Notes under the pieces: generated by a model | Seen by the model: the letters and a program-made list of their open reading frames with translations, nothing else | Told to the model about the DNA's origin: nothing | The model's database searches: none | In this document: piece by piece, positions 1 to 6,420 of the stretch | Numbering within the stretch: position 1 is the first letter of the stretch | Layout: each line of letters opens with the position of its first letter | Assembly (NCBI GenBank): GCA_947463775.1 | Contig: CANHVD010000163.1 | Location: forward strand, 1-9,982 | Origin: Planctomycetaceae bacterium | GTDB lineage: Bacteria; Planctomycetota; Planctomycetia; Planctomycetales; Planctomycetaceae | Length of the DNA stretch: 9,982 bases | Reading direction: 5' to 3' | Made by a program: the position numbers and the translations under genes

Positions 1-1
1 G

Positions 2-73
2 GACGTCGCCGATGTGATCGACGCCGTCCTGGATATCCGCAGCAAATTCGCCCGCCGCAGGGCTGCCGCATAG
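2..73 (+). CDS. C-terminal tail of an unidentified protein (partial)
   Basis: An open frame enters from the left edge and ends at a TAG at 71-73. It encodes 23 residues, DVADVIDAVLDIRSKF followed by an Arg/Ala-rich tail. The amphipathic helix with a basic end looks like the last helix of a soluble enzyme. The fragment is too short to assign a family. It converges on the dehydrogenase gene that ends at 107, with 33 bases between the stops and no strong terminator hairpin there. That it is coding is inferred from composition and the clean stop just before the next gene. Confidence 0.5.
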   Translation, partial: DVADVIDAVLDIRSKFARRRAAA

Positions 74-106
74 CGATAAACAGAGGGCTCACGCCTCAAC
101 AAGAAC

Positions 107-1087
107 CTACCACTTCCAGCCGGTCTTGCCCTTCAGATTCTGAATACAGTCAGCCGGCCATTCGCCCTGATGCAGCTTCAGAATGATCTCTGCACCCAGA
201 GCCCAGGTAGCATCGTGTGATTCGTTGTCGAGCCCGGCCACATGACCGGCCAGCAACACATTCGACATTCCGATCAACGGACTGCTGAGTGGCAATGGTT
301 CTGTTTCAAACACATCCAGGCCAGCAGCACGAACTCTTCCAGTCTGCAAGGCTTTGATAAGGGCCGGCTCATCAATGAGCGGACCGCGAGCCGTATTGAT
401 GATGACGACGGATGGCTTCATTAAAGCAATCGACTTCTCGTTGATCATGTGTTTTGTCTCCGGAGTCGCCGGAGAATGCAGCGAAATGAAATCCGACTGC
501 CGGAACAGATCTTCCAGCGACATCATGGTAATCCCATGCTTCTTCACGAAGTCAGCCGGCGCGTAGGGATCGTAGCTGACGACTTTCATTCCCAGCCCAA
601 TTGCGCGAGTTGCAGTAGCCTGACCGATGCGGCCCAGACCCACGAGGCCAAGAGTGCATTCGGAAATTCGCGGATAAGGAATTCGCTTCCATTCACCGCG
701 TCGCACTTCCTGATCGAGTGCCGGAAAACCGCGTCCCAGTGCCATCAGCATGGCGATTGCATGCTCAGCTACGGAATGATGGTTACACCCGGGCGTCGTG
801 GCGACGACAATCCCGGCCTCATCGCAGGCCTTGAGATTAATCGCATCGAAACCAACACCAGCTCGAGCCAGGACTCGAACATGAGGAATTGCAGCGATAA
901 CATTGGGAGGATAAGGTTCAGAACCAGCGATAACGGCGTCATATCCCTTGAGCGTGTCGATCAGAACATCGTTGTTCCAGAGATCACGCGACCGGTCCGG
1001 AACGTGACACTCGTGGCCGGCATCTGCCAACATCTGAAAGTGGGGGCCGCTCTCTCCATTCAACGCCGTACACAAAACGCGTACCAT
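107..1087 (-). CDS. NAD-dependent D-2-hydroxyacid dehydrogenase (phosphoglycerate dehydrogenase-like)
   Basis: A cytoplasmic 326-residue oxidoreductase that should interconvert a D-2-hydroxyacid and a 2-oxoacid with NAD(H). The nucleotide-binding motif GLVGLGRIG lies at residues 147-155, and Asp173 in SYDPY at the end of the next strand favours NAD over NADP. The expected catalytic triad is visible: Arg234 in NTARG, Glu263 in DVFETEP and His282 in AGHVAG. The N-terminal half carries the substrate-domain signature RAGVGFDAI (75-83). It lacks the C-terminal ACT domain of long SerA proteins, so a role in serine synthesis is possible but unproven and the substrate is unknown. An upstream in-frame start at 1177 exists, but the ATG at 1087 has a good Shine-Dalgarno (AGGGA at 1094-1098) and gives the usual family N-terminus. 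The gene is divergent from the one starting at 1177, so the short spacer should hold promoters for both. Confidence 0.93.
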   Translation of the reverse strand: MVRVLCTALNGESGPHFQMLADAGHECHVPDRSRDLWNNDVLIDTLKGYDAVIAGSEPYPPNVIAAIPHVRVLARAGVGFDAINLKACDEAGIVVATTPGCNHHSVAEHAIAMLMALGRGFPALDQEVRRGEWKRIPYPRISECTLGLVGLGRIGQATATRAIGLGMKVVSYDPYAPADFVKKHGITMMSLEDLFRQSDFISLHSPATPETKHMINEKSIALMKPSVVIINTARGPLIDEPALIKALQTGRVRAAGLDVFETEPLPLSSPLIGMSNVLLAGHVAGLDNESHDATWALGAEIILKLHQGEWPADCIQNLKGKTGWKW

Positions 1088-1176
1088 GTGGGTTCCCTGG
1101 TCAGTAAAAATTAACTCAATTGATGGTGGCCGCAGGCGACTGCTTCCAGCCAATGCGGAACAAATCGGATATCTCA

Positions 1177-1674
1177 ATGCGGAACGTATCAGTCAGTTTA
1201 AATGCCGACAATCAGATTGCAGTTCAGGTCGGTTCTGAATCCCGCGCGGGGGAAAGCTATTATCTTGGCCTGCAGCCGAACAGCGAGAACCACGAATTTC
1301 GTCCGGCCACCGGGACGATGCAGCTTGTGACCGAGTGGATTCGCATGCTGACGGCCCTCAACGACGGGCATACGCTGTTCCTGCCCTTTGATTTTTCCGA
1401 CGAATACACGCGATGGCTGCACGTGCATCGCGAAAGACGCAACCTGACCATTGTCTTCGGCTGGGCCACTGTCGAAGGCTGGGCGATTTCCCCCCAGGAT
1501 CTTTCTCAGTATGCCGATGCACTTCCGGGCTTTATGCCGGACGAACCTCTGATCACTCAGACGCTTTATATGCCTCGCGTCCTCAGCGACCTGCGACACA
1601 GCAGGGAGTTGCTGGCGTCGCAGGCGGCCAGAGAGCAATTTCACGCAAAGCCTGATGACCGGCTACTCACGTAA
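1177..1674 (+). CDS. Uncharacterised protein
   Basis: A 165-residue protein of no family I recognise. It looks like a real gene: mixed composition, beta-rich N-terminal half (VSVSLNADNQIAVQVG), then WIRMLTALNDGHTLFLPFDF and a Trp/aromatic-rich middle, then a helical charged C-terminus. There is no signal peptide, membrane segment or recognisable catalytic motif, so a soluble cytoplasmic protein is likely. The start is uncertain. The 11-base segment CAATGCGGAAC occurs at 1151-1161 and again at 1175-1185, giving two in-frame ATGs (1153 and 1177), each followed by Arg-Asn. The second has a weak GGA 7 bases upstream and is preferred; the first would give 173 residues. The gene is divergent from the dehydrogenase and convergent with the kptA remnant, whose final stop lies inside this gene's last codons. 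Confidence 0.7.
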   Translation: MRNVSVSLNADNQIAVQVGSESRAGESYYLGLQPNSENHEFRPATGTMQLVTEWIRMLTALNDGHTLFLPFDFSDEYTRWLHVHRERRNLTIVFGWATVEGWAISPQDLSQYADALPGFMPDEPLITQTLYMPRVLSDLRHSRELLASQAAREQFHAKPDDRLLT

Positions 1675-2214
1675 GCCACACTGCATTGGCGGTCACAAAG
1701 AAGACAAATCTTTCCAGGACCATTTGATACGCCCGTACTTTCAGCAGGCCCGGCGTTCCTCTTCGAGTCCCGACGGCTAAAGCAGTGCGGCTGTCGCAGT
1801 GAAGATGCACACGACGGCGACTCATTTTTTTGAAGACCGCCTTCACGAATCGCCGCGACTGCGCTGAGAGACGTCCCGCGAAGCAGAATGGCTGGCGGAT
1901 CAGCCAGCTCGTAGGCTAAATCCATATCAACCGAATGACCCCGGTTCGCTCGAATTCGCGGACTGGTTTCATTAATCGTGAATCGCTGTTTGTCGTTCGT
2001 CTGGACAACATGTTCAAGCACGAAGCTGGCGTGTCAGCAAGTGTCGCGAATGATCGCAAGCCCCAACGAACTCGTCGAATTGTTCGTCGACAAGATATGC
2101 GTCCGCAACTAAAGAACTGCGTGCGAGGGACAAGTGTCCCATGCAATGGATCACGGACAACAATTCATGAAGCCGCGCGAAGCCCGATAAGAAACCGTAC
2201 ACATGAGCCGACAC
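1667..2214 (-). pseudogene. kptA: Decayed kptA: RNA 2'-phosphotransferase (Tpt1/KptA family)
   Basis: Three reading-frame segments on the minus strand, joined in order, resemble KptA from end to end. KptA removes a 2'-phosphate from RNA, transferring it to NAD. Segment 1 (about 2214-2029) has a worn N-terminal winged-helix region with VDEQFDEF where the family has VDELL. Segment 2 (about 2018-1832) gives LEHVVQTNDKQRF, RIRANRGHSVDMDL and an RGTS in place of the usual HGT. Segment 3 (after the homopolymer, to 1667) gives RRRVHLHCD, ALAVGTRRGTPGLL and NAVWLT, then TGA, shorter than usual. The first break is a net +1 at about 2019-2028. The second is a seven-base homopolymer at 1825-1831 where six would restore frame. 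The catalytic Arg of the N-terminal Arg-His pair reads Ile (VIHC), and the NAD-site HGT is changed. The 5' boundary is approximate. It begins right after the flavin reductase stop, so the two were probably co-transcribed. Confidence 0.8.
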
Positions 2215-2217
2215 GAA

Positions 2218-2829
2218 TCAAGGCGATGGCCGAAGCAGGTCAAACAGGTCGGTCGTGCGACAATAGGATGCTCCACCAAGCCGACCAATCAGGTCCAGCA
2301 ACTCAGGATCGGCATAGCCCGTAGAATCAAGCACACTCTCATCCAGATGGAGATGCACAATCCGCCCAACGACAATGTTGGCGCCACCCGGTCCGCCATC
2401 CAGTACCAGATGATGCATCAACTGACACTCCATTCGAACTGGTGACAGGCTCACTCCGGGCGGCTTAACAACCTTCGATTCGGAGATCTGAAGCCCCGTC
2501 AGCTCGAACTCCGACTCTTCGGGAGGAAGCTCCGTCGAACTCAGATTCATCGCCTCGGCCAGCCGAAAGGGAACGACATTGACCACAAATTCGCGAGTAT
2601 CGAGGATATTGAGCAGAGTATCTTTTGCACTGCCATCGCGTCGATTGGCCGGACAAAACAATACACTGGGTGGCCGGGATCCAACACCGGTAAAGAAACT
2701 GAACGGCGCGAGGTTCGTTGTTCCGAAGAGCGAGGTCGTTGAAACCCACGCAATTGGTCTTGGTGCAATCACTCGGATCAAATGCTGGTAGATCGAAGAC
2801 GCGCGAGTAGTAGCCGTATCAATCTCCAT
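2218..2829 (-). CDS. Flavin reductase-like FMN-binding protein
   Basis: A 203-residue cytoplasmic protein of the flavin reductase-like domain family (flavoredoxin type), which binds FMN in a split-barrel dimer and passes electrons from NAD(P)H to flavin or partner proteins. Family signatures are visible in order: APRPIAWVST (22-31), NLAPFSFF (39-46) and PPSVLFCP (53-60). These are followed by TLLNILDTREFVVNVV (71-86), VKPPGVSLSPVRMECQL (121-137) and RLGGASYCRTTDLFDLLRP (183-201). Length is normal for the family and nothing is missing. The start is the ATG at 2827-2829; a purine stretch GAGAG lies upstream but the ribosome site is weak. It follows the putative metallopeptidase by 57 bases on the same strand and precedes the kptA remnant with no gap, suggesting one transcript. 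The electron acceptor cannot be read from the sequence. Confidence 0.88.
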   Translation of the reverse strand: MEIDTATTRASSIYQHLIRVIAPRPIAWVSTTSLFGTTNLAPFSFFTGVGSRPPSVLFCPANRRDGSAKDTLLNILDTREFVVNVVPFRLAEAMNLSSTELPPEESEFELTGLQISESKVVKPPGVSLSPVRMECQLMHHLVLDGGPGGANIVVGRIVHLHLDESVLDSTGYADPELLDLIGRLGGASYCRTTDLFDLLRPSP

Positions 2830-2886
2830 AGCAGGTTACTCTCGCTCAAAGTACGTTCGCACCCAGGACACCGCATTTCAGTTCCA

Positions 2887-3468
2887 TCAGGCGACCTTCT
2901 CCAAAGGGATCAGCCGCGGTATCGCGATCCGGAGGCCGACAACGTCGCCACATTGCTTCTGGAGTGTCCCAAAATCGAGCCGCAAAAATCTAATCAACTC
3001 TTCGGAAACACCCATCTGCAGGTACTCCTTCGAGTACACCGCCATCTGACGGTCGTAACTCTTCTGACTACCCGTATGCATATAACACGATCCACTGAAC
3101 CGCCGAATGTCCCCATTGAAGTCCGGACTGATGTGGTAAAGCTCATGAAAAATCGTGATCAACTTTTCGTCAAACGACAGGTTCAGAAAACGAGGCAAGA
3201 GAAAAGTCAGAATGTACAGCGCTTCATTACCCATATGGTGAACCCGCTGAACGGTCCAAAGTCGCCCCTTGCGGCGTTCGACAGGTGAACCGCCCTCAAA
3301 ACGAAGCGGCGTCAAACGGGCCTGAACGCCCCATTCAACAGGCGAACGAGTCTGTGCGAACGTCACAGGAACATGGGACATCCTCACGTGACAGAACTCT
3401 GGATGCCGTTGGCAAATATCCTCGCACAGCAGAGTCATTGCCCGACAAAAATCAAAGTACCGCGCCAC
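2887..3468 (-). CDS. Putative zinc metallopeptidase with HELYH motif
   Basis: A 193-residue protein with a zincin-type HExxH motif, HELYH at residues 108-112, on a hydrophobic helix (LITIFHELYH). It is followed by ISPDFNGDIRRFSG and YMHTG; His131 or Asp120 could be the third metal ligand, which is inference. The N-terminal part is mixed alpha/beta with MTLLCEDICQRHPEF and TPLRFEGG. There is no signal peptide or membrane anchor, so it should be cytoplasmic. It resembles small 'putative metallopeptidase' proteins I recall from planctomycetes, archaea and phages; their substrates are unknown to me. The frame extends upstream to a TTG at 3552, but the GTG at 3468 is preferred: AAGGA at 3477-3481 lies 8 bases before it and MARYFDF is a plausible N-terminus. 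Upstream (3469-3663) is a non-coding spacer that should hold its promoter, just beyond the ribosomal-operon terminator. Confidence 0.72.
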   Translation of the reverse strand: MARYFDFCRAMTLLCEDICQRHPEFCHVRMSHVPVTFAQTRSPVEWGVQARLTPLRFEGGSPVERRKGRLWTVQRVHHMGNEALYILTFLLPRFLNLSFDEKLITIFHELYHISPDFNGDIRRFSGSCYMHTGSQKSYDRQMAVYSKEYLQMGVSEELIRFLRLDFGTLQKQCGDVVGLRIAIPRLIPLEKVA

Positions 3469-3476
3469 TAGTCCGA

Positions 3477-3481
3477 TCCTT
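3477..3481 (-). promoter_or_regulatory. Shine-Dalgarno site of the putative metallopeptidase
   Basis: AAGGA read on the minus strand, 8 bases upstream of the GTG at 3468. It decides that start over the upstream TTG at 3552, which has no comparable site. Confidence 0.6.
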
Positions 3482-3663
3482 CGGATATCCAAGCATGCAA
3501 TCATTGCACCTGAAACAGTCGACCCAAGCTCTTCCACTTCCAACGTACTCAAGAGAATACATCAATAACCGAATCATGATCCCACCAATCAACGGTTCAC
3601 GGAACGGGTATCTGATGAGATTACGTCCGAAGCTCGGCACAGGCAATATCAACCCGCAACCAA

Positions 3664-3692
3664 TAAAAAACCCTCGCTCAAAGGCGAGGGTT
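3664..3692 (-). terminator. Rho-independent terminator of the spc-alpha ribosomal operon
   Basis: Read on the minus strand, AACCCTCGC pairs perfectly with GCGAGGGTT around a six-base loop (3678-3683). The 3' arm runs into a run of six T (3670 down to 3665). It begins 28 bases after the rplQ stop and so closes the long ribosomal transcript. The opposite strand has no T-run after the stem, so it should work in one direction only. Confidence 0.93.
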
Positions 3693-3720
3693 CATATCTG
3701 ACTGTGTGCTTACGGACCGA

Positions 3721-4296
3721 CTAGTTCGCAGCAGCTTCCACAACAGGAGCTTTGCGTTTCCGGGATTTAACACGGTCGTTGGTGCCAACAAACTCGATGA
3801 GTGCCTGCTCACCGGCATCACCGAGACGAACACGCGCTAACCGAACCACGCGGGTGTAACCACCGGTCCGATCCTGAAACCGCGCTGCCAGATCCTCGAA
3901 CAGAATCTCAACGGCAGAATCATCGCGAAGATCGGCGAACGCCCGGCGACGCATCGTCAACGCTGGAGCTGTCGCGATAACCCAACTCTTGCCTTTATCG
4001 GAGTCACGCCAAGCCTTCCAGGCATCCGACCCACGCTCAGCGTCAGTCTGAAATTGCGCGGCTTCCTGGGAAATCTTCCGCGCCTTTCGAGCCAACGTCA
4101 CAAGCTTCTCGATCATTGGACGCAGCTCCTTGGCTTTAGGAACTGTCGTAACGATGCGTCCCGCTACCTTGGGCTGCCCAGGCTCGCCTTCAAGGATACG
4201 ACACGTCTTAATCAGACTGACAGCCATATTACGAAACATCGCCTTGCGATGAGACGCATTACGACCAAGCTTTCGACCCGCTACAAGGTGTCTCAT
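3721..4296 (-). CDS. rplQ: 50S ribosomal protein L17, long form
   Basis: L17 of the large ribosomal subunit, which sits near the exit-tunnel end. The N-terminus MRHLVAGRKLGRNASHRKAM and the C-terminal core GGYTRVVRLARVRLGDAGEQALIEFV are diagnostic. At 191 residues it is much longer than the usual 116-130. A short insert at about residues 36-46 (EGEPGQPKVAG) sits in the beta hairpin before VPKAKEL. A larger one of about 40 residues (74-113), charged and Trp-containing, sits before RRRAFADLRDD. The tail is basic and then Ala-rich (AAAN). An in-frame GTG at 4305 would add three residues, but the ATG at 4296 has GGTGAG 8 bases upstream and matches the family start. It is the last gene of the operon, 78 bases after rpoA, and is followed by the terminator. 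Confidence 0.97.
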   Translation of the reverse strand: MRHLVAGRKLGRNASHRKAMFRNMAVSLIKTCRILEGEPGQPKVAGRIVTTVPKAKELRPMIEKLVTLARKARKISQEAAQFQTDAERGSDAWKAWRDSDKGKSWVIATAPALTMRRRAFADLRDDSAVEILFEDLAARFQDRTGGYTRVVRLARVRLGDAGEQALIEFVGTNDRVKSRKRKAPVVEAAAN

Positions 4297-4374
4297 ATCA
4301 GACACTCACCCAAAAATAGCACTATGAACTAAACGCTGTCCGAGGCGCCCCGAACCAACCCACTCAATCTCAAA

Positions 4375-5385
4375 CTACTTCAACTGCTGATTCGGCAATC
4401 GCATACCCAACCGCAGATCGATACCACCCAGACGTTCCCGCACTTCTTCAAGTGTCGTCTCGCCGAAGTTTCTGACCTGAAGCAGTTCATCCTCTGTCCT
4501 GACGACAAGGTCACGCACAGTGTTGATACCAACAGACTCCAAGCAATTCGTAGCACGTACCGACAAATTCAATTCGGCCAAACTCTTATTCAGCTTCTCT
4601 TCCAGCTCCATATCCACCGGAGAGTAACCCGTTGCTTCCATCATCCCTCGCAACCCGCCTTCAGGACCAGCCTCAGGACCAGGTTCACGAAACGTGATGA
4701 AGCAGTTCAAATGCTTACGCAAAATCTTAGCGGCTTCAACTAAAGCCATATCGGGAGTGATGGTACCGTTGGTCCAAATCTCCAGATTCAACTTGTCATA
4801 GTTGGTACGCTGACCAACTCGCGTCTCTTCAATCAGATGCCGGACACGCGACACCGGCGAAAACGCCGCGTCCAACGGAATGATCCCGACCTCTGGCTCA
4901 TGTTGATACTGCTCGTAAGCTGGAACGTAGCCACGCCCATTCTCGACGGTCATCTCAACATGGAAAGGAACATCATCAGTCATCGTCGCGATCACAAGAT
5001 CCTTGTTGATCACTTCAACCTGATCGTCACAAATAACATCCGCACCCGTCACGACACCACGAGTGTGCTTTTCGATACGAAGCGTCTTGCTAGATGCACT
5101 GTGATTCTTCACAACCAGTGACTTCAGATTCAAACAGATGTCGGTAACATCCTCAACGACACCCGGGATGGTTGTGAACTCGTGTTGAATTCCCTGAATC
5201 TTGGCCCGCGTCACCGCTGAGCCCTCAAGGCTAGATAGCAAAATCCGACGCAAGCTCGTACCAACAGTAGAACCGAAACCACGCTCGAACGGCTCCGCGA
5301 CAAATTTGCCGTAATACCCGGTGCGCGTCTCGCGATCAACTGCAACCCGACTCGGCAACTCAAGACCACGCCAACGAATTCTCAT
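4375..5385 (-). CDS. rpoA: DNA-directed RNA polymerase subunit alpha
   Basis: The 336-residue alpha subunit, whose dimer nucleates assembly of RNA polymerase and whose C-terminal domain contacts UP-element DNA and activators. The N-terminal assembly domain (about 1-235) shows ERGFGSTVGTSLRRILLSSL (34-53), and the flexible linker is rich in Glu, Pro and Gly (234-246). The C-terminal domain (about 262-328) has LNLSVRATNCLESVGI and RNFGETTLEEVRERL. Arg277, Asn280, Cys281, Gly308 and Glu314 correspond to E. coli 265, 268, 269, 296 and 302; the positions of E. coli Lys298 and Ser299 are both Thr (310 and 311). The ATG at 5385 is preferred over a TTG at 5412 because MRIRWRGLELP is the expected N-terminus and a G-rich site (5391-5395) lies 5 bases upstream. 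It follows rpsK directly, with no rpsD between. Confidence 0.98.
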   Translation of the reverse strand: MRIRWRGLELPSRVAVDRETRTGYYGKFVAEPFERGFGSTVGTSLRRILLSSLEGSAVTRAKIQGIQHEFTTIPGVVEDVTDICLNLKSLVVKNHSASSKTLRIEKHTRGVVTGADVICDDQVEVINKDLVIATMTDDVPFHVEMTVENGRGYVPAYEQYQHEPEVGIIPLDAAFSPVSRVRHLIEETRVGQRTNYDKLNLEIWTNGTITPDMALVEAAKILRKHLNCFITFREPGPEAGPEGGLRGMMEATGYSPVDMELEEKLNKSLAELNLSVRATNCLESVGINTVRDLVVRTEDELLQVRNFGETTLEEVRERLGGIDLRLGMRLPNQQLK

Positions 5386-5428
5386 AACCGCCCCCAAAAC
5401 TCTTAACACCAAAACTAAACAATGCCAA

Positions 5429-5809
5429 TCAAACGCGCCGGCGCTTTGGCGGCCTGCAACCGTTGTGAGGCAGAGGAGTTATGTCTTCGATTGATCTGAT
5501 CGCCATCCCGGAAGCCTGAAGTCCAGTAATAGCGCTCTCACGGCCAGCCCCGGGCCCCTTGACTCGAACCTCAACTTCGCGAACGCCTACCTTCGATGCC
5601 TTCTCGGCTACGATCTCGGCCGCTCGCTGAGCTGCAAAGGGCGTACTCTTTCGCGAGCCCTTGAACCCAACGGTTCCGGCAGTCGCCCAGCAAAGCACAT
5701 CGCCCGCAGCGTCTGTCATCGTAACAATCGTGTTGTTGAACGTCGCCTTGATATAGACGACACCCTTATTCACATTACGACGGACTTTTTTCTTCTTAAC
5801 TTTCGCCAC
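5429..5809 (-). CDS. rpsK: 30S ribosomal protein S11
   Basis: S11 of the small subunit platform, which helps form the mRNA exit region with S6, S18 and S21. The 126-residue product has the usual basic N-terminus (AKVKKKKVRRNV), VVYIKATFNNTIVTMTDAAG, the core GFKGSRKSTPFAAQ and the invariant end ITPLPHNGCRPPKRRRV. The start codon is GTG at 5807-5809, with a weak GTGAGA purine site about 8 bases upstream; no other start fits the family. It lies 42 bases after rpsM and 43 before rpoA. Confidence 0.97.
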   Translation of the reverse strand: MAKVKKKKVRRNVNKGVVYIKATFNNTIVTMTDAAGDVLCWATAGTVGFKGSRKSTPFAAQRAAEIVAEKASKVGVREVEVRVKGPGAGRESAITGLQASGMAIRSIEDITPLPHNGCRPPKRRRV

Positions 5810-5851
5810 GCTTTTGTCTCACTAACAAACGAACCATTTACCGCAAAAAGC

Positions 5852-6238
5852 TTAATGCTTCATATCCTTAACGCCCTTTTTACCCGCAACCGTCTTCTTA
5901 CGGCCCTTGCGAGTTCTGGCATTCGTCTTAGTTCGCTGCCCGCGAACAGGAAGCCCTTTACGATGCCGAACCCCGCGATAACACTGAATCTCTCGGAGGC
6001 GGCCGATATCCTGCTGAATCTTACGCCGCAGAGGACCTTCAACTGTGTAATTCTTGTCCAAGTGCGTCGTAATACGACTCACTTCATCTTCACTCAACTC
6101 ACCTGCCCGAACGTGGGGATCAACACCCAGCTCGTAACAGATCTGAATCGCCAAGAACGGACCAATACCATACAAGTAGCTCAACGAAATATACGTCGGC
6201 TTATTGTTAGGAATGTCGACACCAAGCACGCGGGGCAT
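5852..6238 (-). CDS. rpsM: 30S ribosomal protein S13
   Basis: S13 of the small subunit head, which contacts the P-site tRNA and the large subunit through bridges. The 128-residue product shows LSYLYGIGPFLAIQIC (the helix-turn region), DIGRLREIQCYRGVRHRKGL and the S13 signature LPVRGQRTKTNARTRKG (96-112). It ends in a Lys-rich tail, and its length is normal. The ATG at 6238 is chosen over a TTG at 6253 because GGAG at 6246-6249 is 7 bases upstream and MPRVLGVDIP is the family start. It lies 35 bases after rpmJ, as in the classic alpha operon. Confidence 0.98.
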   Translation of the reverse strand: MPRVLGVDIPNNKPTYISLSYLYGIGPFLAIQICYELGVDPHVRAGELSEDEVSRITTHLDKNYTVEGPLRRKIQQDIGRLREIQCYRGVRHRKGLPVRGQRTKTNARTRKGRKKTVAGKKGVKDMKH

Positions 6239-6273
6239 TTCAAATCTCCACAACCACTCTATAAATCAATTAA

Positions 6274-6390
6274 TCAGCCCTGACGCTGCTTATGTCGAGG
6301 GTTCGACGAACAGATGACAAAAATCTTGCCCTGACGTCGCACCAACTTACAGGCATCACAAATGCGCTTCACGCTTGAACGAACCTTCAT
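6274..6390 (-). CDS. rpmJ: 50S ribosomal protein L36 (zinc-binding form)
   Basis: A 38-residue protein that binds 23S rRNA in the large subunit. It begins MKVRSSVKRICDAC and ends NPRHKQRQG, the standard L36 sequence. The zinc ribbon ligands Cys11, Cys14, Cys27 and His33 are all present, so this is the C+ (zinc-bound) form. It is one residue longer than the common 37-residue form, with an extra Ser/Asn after the third Cys. It sits between secY (30 bases upstream) and rpsM; infA, which often precedes it, is absent. The ribosome site is weak (GAAGAG about 13 bases upstream). Confidence 0.97.
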   Translation of the reverse strand: MKVRSSVKRICDACKLVRRQGKIFVICSSNPRHKQRQG

Positions 6391-6420
6391 CGCATCACCA
6401 CTCTTCAAGCAGCAGTCACG

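Noticed and set aside
81..100. Possible terminator hairpin (GAGG/CCTC) between the two convergent stops at 73 and 107
   Set aside because: Only four base pairs around a seven-base loop and no T-run in either direction.
449..1114. Plus-strand open frame of 221 residues opposite the dehydrogenase
   Set aside because: The minus-strand frame has all dehydrogenase motifs. This one has low-complexity composition, no motif and spans the other gene's start.
3469..3663. Possible small gene in the spacer upstream of the metallopeptidase
   Set aside because: The minus-strand frame at 3452-3652 overlaps the start of the real gene, has no supporting motif, and lies where a promoter is expected. No clear -35/-10 pair could be picked either.
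3285..3701. Plus-strand open frame of 138 residues across the metallopeptidase start and the terminator
   Set aside because: It runs through the operon terminator hairpin and opposite the HELYH gene, with no protein-like pattern or ribosome site.
4340..4362. GC-rich near-palindrome (GAGGCGCCCC) between rpoA and rplQ, possible terminator or regulatory hairpin
   Set aside because: The symmetry is centred on GGCGCC with no loop and no T-run follows. A terminator here would cut off rplQ. Left as unexplained spacer.
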